Source: Nansenia antarctica (Eukaryota; Chordata; Actinopteri; Argentiniformes; Microstomatidae). Taken from it: DNA of 64,000 bases. Shown in pieces: positions 60,401 through 64,000 of the stretch; position 1 is the stretch's first letter, and every line of letters begins with the position of its first letter. Made by a program: the position numbers and the translations under genes. The DNA lies in the NCBI GenBank assembly GCA_963989245.1, contig OZ022342.1, forward strand, positions 8,751,612 through 8,815,611, given 5' to 3'. The notes beneath the pieces are model-generated. The model worked only from the letters and a program-made list of their open reading frames with translations. It searched no databases and was not told where the DNA came from.

Positions 60401-63400
60401 AGTTGTCTCTGTTGCGGATTGTGTGGAAGTAGAGGTTGGGGAGGTTGTTGATGTGGAGGACGACAGTGTTGTGGATGTTTCAGGCTGCGTTGTAGTGGTT
60501 TGTGTCGGATTTGTTGAGGTGGAGGCTGCTAATGTTGTTTCTGTCGAACTTGTGGTGAGAACAGTCACTGCTGTTGTCAACGTTGCGGCAGTTGTTGTGG
60601 AAGATGGGGTAGATGTTTCAGCAACACTTGTTGATTCAAATGGTGCTTGAGTTGTGCTGGTAATTTGTGAAATGTTTGGTCTTACAATGGGAGCAGCCTT
60701 TTGTGTTGTTGAAGCTCCAGTAGAAGTGCTCTGTGATGTTGTTGTTGAGATAAATGCACTACTTGTTGATGTGGATGTTGTTGAAGGAGCATTTGATGTT
60801 GTAAGAGGCTGTCCAGTTGTGGTAGCTGTCTCTGTTGTGGATTGTGTGGAAGTAGAGGTTGGGGAGGTTGTCGATGGGGTTGAGGACATTGTTGTGGATG
60901 TTTCAGGCTGTGTTGTAGTGGTTTGTGTCGGATTTGTTGAGGTGGTGGCTGCTATTGTTGTTGGTGTGGATGTTGTTGAAGGAGCATTTGATGTTGTAAG
61001 AGGCTTTCCAGTTGTGGTAGTTGTCTCTGTTGCGGATTGTGTGGAAGTAGAGGTTGGGGAGGTTGTTGATGTGGAGGACGACAGTGTTGTGGATGTTTCA
61101 GGCTGCGTTGTAGTGGTTTGTGTCGGATTTGTTGAGGTGGAGGCTGCTAATGTTGTTTCTGTCGAACTTGTGGTGAGAACAGTCACTGCTGTTGTCAACG
61201 TTGCGGCAGTTGTTGTGGAAGATGGGGTAGATGTTTCAGCAACACTTGTTGATTCAAATGGTGCTTGAGTTGTGCTGGTAATTTGTGAAATGTTTGGTCT
61301 TACAATGGGAGCAGCCTTTTGTGTTGTTGAAGCTCCAGTAGAAGTGCTCTGTGATGTTGTTGTTGAGATAAATGCACTACTTGTTGATGTGGATGTTGTT
61401 GAAGGAGCATTTGATGTTGTAAGAGGCTGTCCAGTTGTGGTAGCTGTCTCTGTTGTGGATTGTGTGGAAGTAGAGGTTGGGGAGGTTGTCGATGGGGTTG
61501 AGGACATTGTTGTGGATGTTTCAGGCTGTGTTGTAGTGATTTGTGTCGGATTTGTTGAGGTGGTGGCTGCTATTGTTGTTGGTGTGGATGTTGTTGAAGG
61601 AGCATTTGATGTTGTAAGAGGCTTTCCAGTTGTGGTAGTTGTCTCTGTTGCGGATTGTGTGGAAGTAGAGGTTGGGGAGGTTGTTGATGTGGAGGATGAC
61701 AGTGTTGTGGATGTTTCAGGCTGCGTTGTAGTGGTTTGTGTCGGATTTGTTGAGGTGGAGGCTGCTAATGTTGTTTCTGTCGAACTTGTGGTGAGAACAG
61801 TCACTGCTGTTGTCAACGTTGCGGCAGTTGTTGTGGAAGATGGGGTAGATGTTTCAGCAACACTTGTTGATTCAAATGGTGCTTGAGTTGTGCTGGTAAT
61901 TTGTGAAATGTTTGGTCTTACAATGGGAGCAGCCTTTTGTGTTGTTGAAGCTCCAGTAGAAGTGCTCTGTGATGTTGTTGTTGAGATAAATGCACTACTT
62001 GTTGATGTGGATGTTGTTGAAGGAGCATTTGATGTTGTAAGATGCTGTCCAGTTGTGGTAGCTGTCTCTGTTGTGGATTGTGTGGAAGTAGAGGTTGGGG
62101 AGGTTGTCGATGGGGTTGAGGACATTGTTGTGGATGTTTCAGGCTGTGTTGTAGTGGTTTGTGTCGGATTTGTTGAGGTGGTGGCTGCTATTGTTGTTGG
62201 TGTGGATGTTGTTGAAGGAGCATTTGATGTTGTAAGAGGCTTTCCAGTTGTGGTAGTTGTCTCTGTTGCGGATTGTGTGGAAGTAGAGGTTGGGGAGGTT
62301 GTCGATGGGGTTGAGGACATTGTTGTGGATGTTTCAGGCTGTGTTGTAGTGGTTTGTGTCGGATTTGTTGAGGTGGTGGCTGCTATTGTTGTTGGTGTGG
62401 ATGTTGTTGAAGGAGCATTTGATGTTGTAATAGGCTGTCCAGTTGTGGTAGTTGTCTCTGTTGCGGATTGTGTGGAAGTAGAGGTTGGGGAGGTTGTTGA
62501 TGTGGAGGACGACAGTGTTGTGGATGTTTCAGGCTGCGTTGTAGTGGTTTGTGTCGGATTTGTTGAGGTGGAGGCTGCTAATGTTGTTTCTGTCAAACTT
62601 GTGGTGAGAACAGTCACTGCTGTTGTCAACGTTGCGGCAGTTGTTGTGGAAGATGGGGTAGATGTTTCAGCAACACTTGTTGATTCAAATGGTGCTTGAG
62701 TTGTGCTGGTAATTTGTGAAATGTTTGGTCTTACAATGGGAGCAGCCTTTTGTGTTGTTGAAGCTCCAGTAGAAGTGCTCTGTGATGTTGTTGTTGAGAT
62801 AAATGCACTACTTGTTGATGTGGATGTTGTTGAAGGAGCATTTGATGTTGTAAGAGGCTGTCCAGTTGTGGTAGCTGTCTCTGTTGTGGATTGTGTGGAA
62901 GTAGAGGTTGGGGAGGTTGTCGATGGGGTTGAGGACATTGTTGTGGATGTTTCAGGCTGTGTTGTAGTGGTTTGTGTCGGATTTGTTGAGGTGGTGGCTG
63001 CTATTGTTGTTGGTGTGGATGTTGTTGAAGGAGCATTTGATGTTGTAAGAGGCTTTCCAGTTGTGGTAGTTGTCTCTGTTGCGGATTGTGTGGAAGTAGA
63101 GGTTGGGGAGGTTGTTGATGTGGAGGACGACAGTGTTGTGGATGTTTCAGGCTGCGTTGTAGTGGTTTGTGTCGGATTTGTTGAGGTGGAGGCTGCTAAT
63201 GTTGTTTCTGTCGAACTTGTGGTGAGAACAGTCACTGCTGTTGTCAACGTTGCGGCAGTTGTTGTGGAAGATGGGGTAGATGTTTCAGCAACACTTGTTG
63301 ATTCAAATGGTGCTTGAGTTGTGCTGGTAATTTGTGAAATGTTTGGTCTTACAATGGGAGCAGCCTTTTGTGTTGTTGAAGCTCCAGTAGAAGTGCTCTG

Positions 63401-64000
63401 TGATGTTGTTGTTGAGATAAATGCACTACTTGTTGATGTGGATGTTGTTGAAGGAGCATTTGATGTTGTAAGAGGCTGTCCAGTTGTGGTAGCTGTCTCT
63501 GTTGTGGATTGTGTGGAAGTAGAGGTTGGGGAGGTTGTCGATGGGGTTGAGGACATTGTTGTGGATGTTTCAGGCTGTGTTGTAGTGGTTTGTGTCGGAT
63601 TTGTTGAGGTGGTGGCTGCTATTGTTGTTGGTGTGGATGTTGTTGAAGGAGCATTTGATGTTGTAAGAGGATTTCCAGTTGTGGTAGCTGTCTCTGTTGC
63701 GGATTGTGTGGAAGTAGAGGTTGGGGAGGTTGTCGATGGGGTGGAGGACATTGTTGTGGATGTTTCAGGCTGTGTTGTAGTGGTTTGTGTCGGATTTGTT
63801 GAGGTGGTGGCTGCTATTGTTGTTGGTGTGGATGTTGTTGAAGGAGCATTTGATGTTGTAAGAGGCTTTCCAGTTGTGGTAGTTGTCTCTGTTGCGGATT
63901 GTGTGGAAGTAGAGGTTGGGGAGGTTGTCGATGGGGTGGAGGACATTGTTGTGGATGTTTCAGGCTGTGTTGTAGTGGTTTGTGTCGGATTTGTTGAGGT
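2..64000 (-). CDS. Internal part of a giant mucin-like PTS-repeat protein (both ends outside window)
   Basis: What is seen: one minus-strand frame is open across the full window, 21,333 codons without a stop. A stop would need TTA, CTA or TCA in the matching plus-strand register and none occurs; the TAT, TAA and CAT triplets created by variants in the opposing frame give Tyr or Cys here. The chain is dominated by Thr (ACA, ACC, ACT), Ser and Pro, with Gln, Ala and Glu, one Lys- and Arg-containing island per unit, no Trp and only two Cys. All repeat lengths are multiples of three. Family knowledge: such PTS domains are O-glycosylated at Thr/Ser in the Golgi and form stiff bottlebrush segments of secreted or surface mucins. 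Inference: this is an internal repeat exon; start, signal peptide, VWD, SEA or cystine-knot domains would lie outside. Promoter, introns and terminator are not visible. A fungal or protist surface glycoprotein is a less likely alternative. Confidence 0.85.
416..529 (-). repeat. Tail segment of the unit with N-glycosylation sequon, reference copy
   Basis: A 38-residue segment with the core QKAAPIVRPNISQIT. This is the least Thr/Ser-rich part of the unit and the main place with basic residues (Lys and Arg). Asn-Ile-Ser is a canonical N-glycosylation sequon and occurs once per unit. The core is very constant: by eye I saw only Arg to Ser (30821 and 35765) and one Ile to Leu (about 24429). Elsewhere in the tail are Ser to Tyr (30246, 35190) and Ser to Leu (47595, 49449, 54393, 56247). 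No known domain is recognised. Confidence 0.85.
530..724 (-). repeat. 65-residue PTS module, beta type (reference copy)
   Basis: A 195-bp module between module alpha and the tail. It starts TTIAATTSTNPTQ, has the core TTMSSTPSTTS and usually ends with GQP before LTTSNAPSTTS. It also contains the dispensable third module of the 813-bp units, so it is the element that is gained and lost. In-frame duplication of this 65-codon element explains all the length variation in the window. Confidence 0.88.
725..919 (-). repeat. 65-residue PTS module, alpha type (reference copy)
   Basis: A 195-bp module directly following the head. It starts TTLAASTSTNPTQ and is marked by the alpha core TTLSSSTSTTS and by GKP near its end. 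Typical content is about 30 Thr, 12 Ser and 7 Pro in 65. It contains Asn-Pro-Thr, which is not an N-glycosylation sequon because of the Pro. The alpha and beta types differ at only a few positions and clearly share an ancestor. In beta-beta units alpha is replaced by a second beta. Confidence 0.88.
920..1033 (-). repeat. Head segment of the unit (38 residues), reference copy
   Basis: The sense peptide begins TQAPFESTSVAETS and ends LTTSSTE. It is Thr/Ser-rich with a short, more aliphatic centre (LTTAVTVLTT) and one Phe. It occurs once per unit. Variant copies include Ser to Arg in the TSVAE part (for example 2242-2243, 18246, 40036), Ser to Leu in the TSSTE part, and Ser to Cys at 19661 and 24377. 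The first Thr is ACT in most units and ACG in 28 of them, which is silent here. It is predicted to be O-glycosylated; no known domain is recognised. Confidence 0.85.
4124..5749 (-). repeat. Two consecutive 813-bp three-module units
   Basis: Units 4124-4936 and 4937-5749 each have an extra 65-codon beta module between head and tail. The second carries private changes near 5090 (Gln to His and Pro to Ser), Thr to Pro near 5178 and Ser to Phe near 5342. Confidence 0.9.
5750..8839 (-). repeat. Five consecutive 618-bp two-module units
   Basis: Units begin at 5750, 6368, 6986, 7604 and 8222. The unit at 5750 is the 5,334-bp copy of the unit at 416. The unit at 6986 has a Pro to Thr change at 7457-7459 that makes an Asn-Thr-Thr sequon. 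The unit at 8222 has an alpha module with a beta-like AATTST start, a likely gene-conversion patch. Confidence 0.9.
8840..9652 (-). repeat. 813-bp three-module unit
   Basis: A three-module unit. At 9116-9118 Pro is replaced by Leu, giving an Asn-Leu-Thr sequon; this is a CpG to CpA type change. A silent Thr change is at about 9428. Confidence 0.9.
9653..10888 (-). repeat. Two 618-bp two-module units
   Basis: Units at 9653 and 10271 share a Thr to Ile change (GTAGAGATTGG) in the beta module, so one derives from the other. The first adds private Ser to Ala, Pro to Thr and Thr to Ile changes. Confidence 0.9.
10889..11701 (-). repeat. 813-bp three-module unit
   Basis: A three-module unit with a private Pro to His near 11412, which puts a stop into the opposing frame but not the sense frame. 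Thr to Asn at 11447-11449 creates an Asn-Thr-Thr sequon. Confidence 0.9.
11702..15409 (-). repeat. Six 618-bp units, including the first beta-beta units
   Basis: Units begin at 11702, 12320, 12938, 13556, 14174 and 14792. The unit at 12320 is beta-beta but keeps the ACT head codon, and looks like a recombinant between the two unit haplotypes. The last three are beta-beta with the ACG head marker. The unit at 14174 also carries Asn to Tyr (GCATATGATG), a marker reused in later blocks. Confidence 0.88.
15410..17035 (-). repeat. Two consecutive 813-bp three-module units
   Basis: Units 15410-16222 and 16223-17035 share Thr to Asn at 15971-15973 and 16784-16786, each creating an Asn-Thr-Thr sequon. 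They differ at the silent TCA/TCC choice in the middle module. Confidence 0.9.
17036..18271 (-). repeat. Two 618-bp units (beta-beta then alpha-beta)
   Basis: The second unit (17654-18271) carries the linked head variants Ser to Leu, Thr to Pro and Ser to Arg, plus a private Pro to Thr near 18102. The same block, without that last change, recurs at 21752-22987. Confidence 0.88.
18272..19084 (-). repeat. 813-bp three-module unit
   Basis: A three-module unit with a private Thr to Lys near 18750, one of the rare charged substitutions in the Thr-rich core. Otherwise it resembles the unit at 22988-23800. Confidence 0.9.
19085..23800 (-). repeat. 4,716-bp higher-order repeat block, copy 1
   Basis: Three beta-beta units (19085-20938), a three-module unit (20939-21751), two 618-bp units (21752-22987) and a three-module unit (22988-23800). 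The Ser to Cys change at 19661 reappears exactly 4,716 bp later at 24377, and Asn to Tyr with the GTTGAGGATG variant also recur at that distance. An earlier relative is 13556-19084, which has one additional 813-bp unit (5,529-bp offset). Confidence 0.88.
23801..26467 (-). repeat. 4,716-bp higher-order repeat block, copy 2 (partial)
   Basis: Three beta-beta units (23801-25654) and a three-module unit (25655-26467) that match 19085-21751. This copy has extra private changes: Ile to Leu near 24429, Thr to Lys near 25411 and 25914, and a silent change near 25998. The correspondence stops at 26467. Confidence 0.87.
28940..33883 (-). repeat. 4,944-bp higher-order duplication, copy 1
   Basis: Eight 618-bp units. 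A chain of private markers (Thr to Ile at about 29259, Ala to Gly near 29475, Thr to Ser near 29725, Thr to Ala near 30016, Ser to Tyr at 30246, Arg to Ser at 30821, Ala to Val near 31707, Gly to Val near 31767) repeats in the same order 4,944 bp later. I noticed no difference between the copies. Confidence 0.92.
33884..38827 (-). repeat. 4,944-bp higher-order duplication, copy 2
   Basis: Directly adjoins copy 1 in tandem and carries the same chain of private variants, including Ser to Tyr at 35190 and Arg to Ser at 35765. Near identity indicates a recent duplication or an assembly duplication. Confidence 0.92.
40682..44389 (-). repeat. 1,854-bp three-unit duplication (two copies)
   Basis: Units at 40682, 41300 and 41918 correspond to those at 42536, 43154 and 43772. 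They share Pro to Leu (TTTCAAGCTG) in the first, the silent GCATTCGATG in the second, and Thr to Ala with Glu to Gly (GTTGCGG with GTCCCTG) in the third. Each copy has its own later changes, such as Asn to Ser near 43434 and Glu to Val near 44354. Confidence 0.85.
45626..52423 (-). repeat. 6,798-bp higher-order duplication, copy 1
   Basis: Eleven 618-bp units. Markers include Pro to Thr (GAAGTAGCAT) at the start, Asn to Tyr, Ser to Leu at 47595 and 49449, silent GTGTTGGATT near 48372, Pro to Ser near 49588 and silent GAAGTTGAGG near 50346. All recur 6,798 bp downstream on the plus strand. Confidence 0.9.
52424..58261 (-). repeat. 6,798-bp higher-order duplication, copy 2
   Basis: Carries the markers of copy 1 in the same order, for example GTGTTGGATT near 55170, Pro to Ser near 56386 and GAAGTTGAGG near 57144. 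Correspondence is clear up to about 58261, where this copy has the sequon-forming Pro to Gln change that copy 1 lacks. Confidence 0.87.
57368..59839 (-). repeat. 1,236-bp two-unit duplication (two copies)
   Basis: Units at 57368 and 57986 correspond to those at 58604 and 59222. Both pairs share Ala to Thr (GTAGTTGTCTCTGTTGTGG) in the first unit and Pro to Gln (CTG at 58262 and 59498) in the second. The head at 58490-58600 retains the Ser to Leu and Ser to Arg variants that the second copy lacks, which places the recombination point near there. Confidence 0.85.
59840..60652 (-). repeat. 813-bp three-module unit
   Basis: The first three-module unit after the central run. It has private Ile to Leu near 60141 and Asn to Ile near 60174. 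Confidence 0.9.
60653..61888 (-). repeat. Two 618-bp two-module units
   Basis: Units at 60653 and 61271, both alpha-beta. The second has Thr to Ile near 61539 and a silent CpG to TpG change near 61697. Confidence 0.9.
61889..62701 (-). repeat. 813-bp three-module unit
   Basis: A three-module unit with private Pro to His near 62043 and the Ser to Leu head variant near 62595. Confidence 0.9.
62702..63319 (-). repeat. 618-bp two-module unit
   Basis: A near-consensus alpha-beta unit with no private change that I noticed. It is useful as a reference copy for the right end of the window. Confidence 0.9.
63320..64000 (-). repeat. Right-edge partial unit with at least three modules
   Basis: Contains a tail (63320-63433), two complete modules (63434-63628 and 63629-63823) and 177 bp of a third, so it belongs to another expanded unit. 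Lys to Asn occurs near 63671. The array continues past the window edge. Confidence 0.87.

Larger units (their letters stand above)
1..64000 (-). repeat. 618-bp tandem (macrosatellite-like) coding array filling the window
   Basis: The sequence is a head-to-tail array of a 206-codon unit. There are 98 complete units from 416 to 63319 (86 of 618 bp, 12 of 813 bp) plus a partial unit at each edge. Copies differ only by scattered single-base changes; I saw no insertion or deletion other than a whole 195-bp module. The array is strongly strand-asymmetric: the plus strand is mostly G and T with about 7% C in the core module, so the sense strand is A/C-rich. There is no non-repetitive stretch anywhere in the window. 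Confidence 0.97.

Noticed and set aside
1..64000. CRISPR array
   Set aside because: The repeats are 195 and 618 bp, contiguous, coding, and without unique short spacers.
1..64000. Non-coding satellite DNA or centromeric repeat
   Set aside because: All periods are multiples of three and one frame stays open for 64 kb with Thr/Ser/Pro bias. Satellites do not preserve a frame. It cannot be fully excluded without transcript data.
1..64000. Bacterial giant adhesin or ice-binding repeat protein
   Set aside because: Thr at nearly half of the residues, no Ig-like or cadherin-like fold pattern, no Asp/Gly calcium motifs in the sense frame and no neighbouring genes. A eukaryotic mucin fits better, though flanks are needed for proof.
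416..64000. Internal ATG codons in TTMSS of beta modules as translation starts
   Set aside because: They recur in nearly every beta module inside the open frame with no upstream untranslated region or start context, so they are internal Met codons.

Overview
The whole 64 kb window is the inside of one gigantic tandem repeat that reads as a mucin-type protein on the minus strand. No edge of the gene, no other gene, no RNA gene and no mobile element is visible. The minus-strand frame whose codons occupy plus positions 2-4, 5-7 ... 63998-64000 is open from end to end (21,333 codons, no stop, no frame change). It encodes a Thr/Ser/Pro-rich (PTS) chain: about 46% Thr, 18% Ser and 11% Pro in the core 65-residue module. 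Such chains are typical of heavily O-glycosylated secreted or cell-surface mucins. The plus-strand Val/Asp/Gly-rich open stretches are its antisense shadows.

Layout. The basic unit is 618 bp (206 codons). In sense order it has a 38-residue head, two 65-residue (195 bp) Thr-rich modules and a 38-residue tail. Between 416 and 63319 there are exactly 98 complete units: 86 of 618 bp and 12 of 813 bp that carry a third 65-residue module. Their lengths add up with nothing left over, so every length change in 62.9 kb is a whole, frame-preserving module. Three-module units occur at 4124-26467 and again at 59840-62701. The long centre, 26468-59839, holds 54 consecutive two-module units. The partial units at both window edges continue the array, so its true size is larger than the window.

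Higher-order structure. Private substitutions are shared at fixed distances, showing that blocks of units were duplicated in tandem: 4,944 bp (28940-33883 and 33884-38827), 6,798 bp (45626-52423 and 52424 onward), about 4.7 and 5.5 kb blocks between 13556 and 26467, 5,334 bp linking the left edge to 5335-6367, and shorter 1,854, 1,236 and 618 bp duplications. Two unit haplotypes alternate: alpha-beta, and beta-beta with a silent ACG marker in the head.

Organism. The sequence suggests a eukaryote, most likely an animal, with a giant-exon mucin. Reasons are the PTS composition, one Asn-X-Ser/Thr glycosylation sequon per unit, almost no Cys, no visible operon structure, and some CpG-type transitions among the variants. 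The species and the mucin family (gel-forming or membrane-bound) cannot be decided, because the non-repetitive ends that would identify them lie outside the window.
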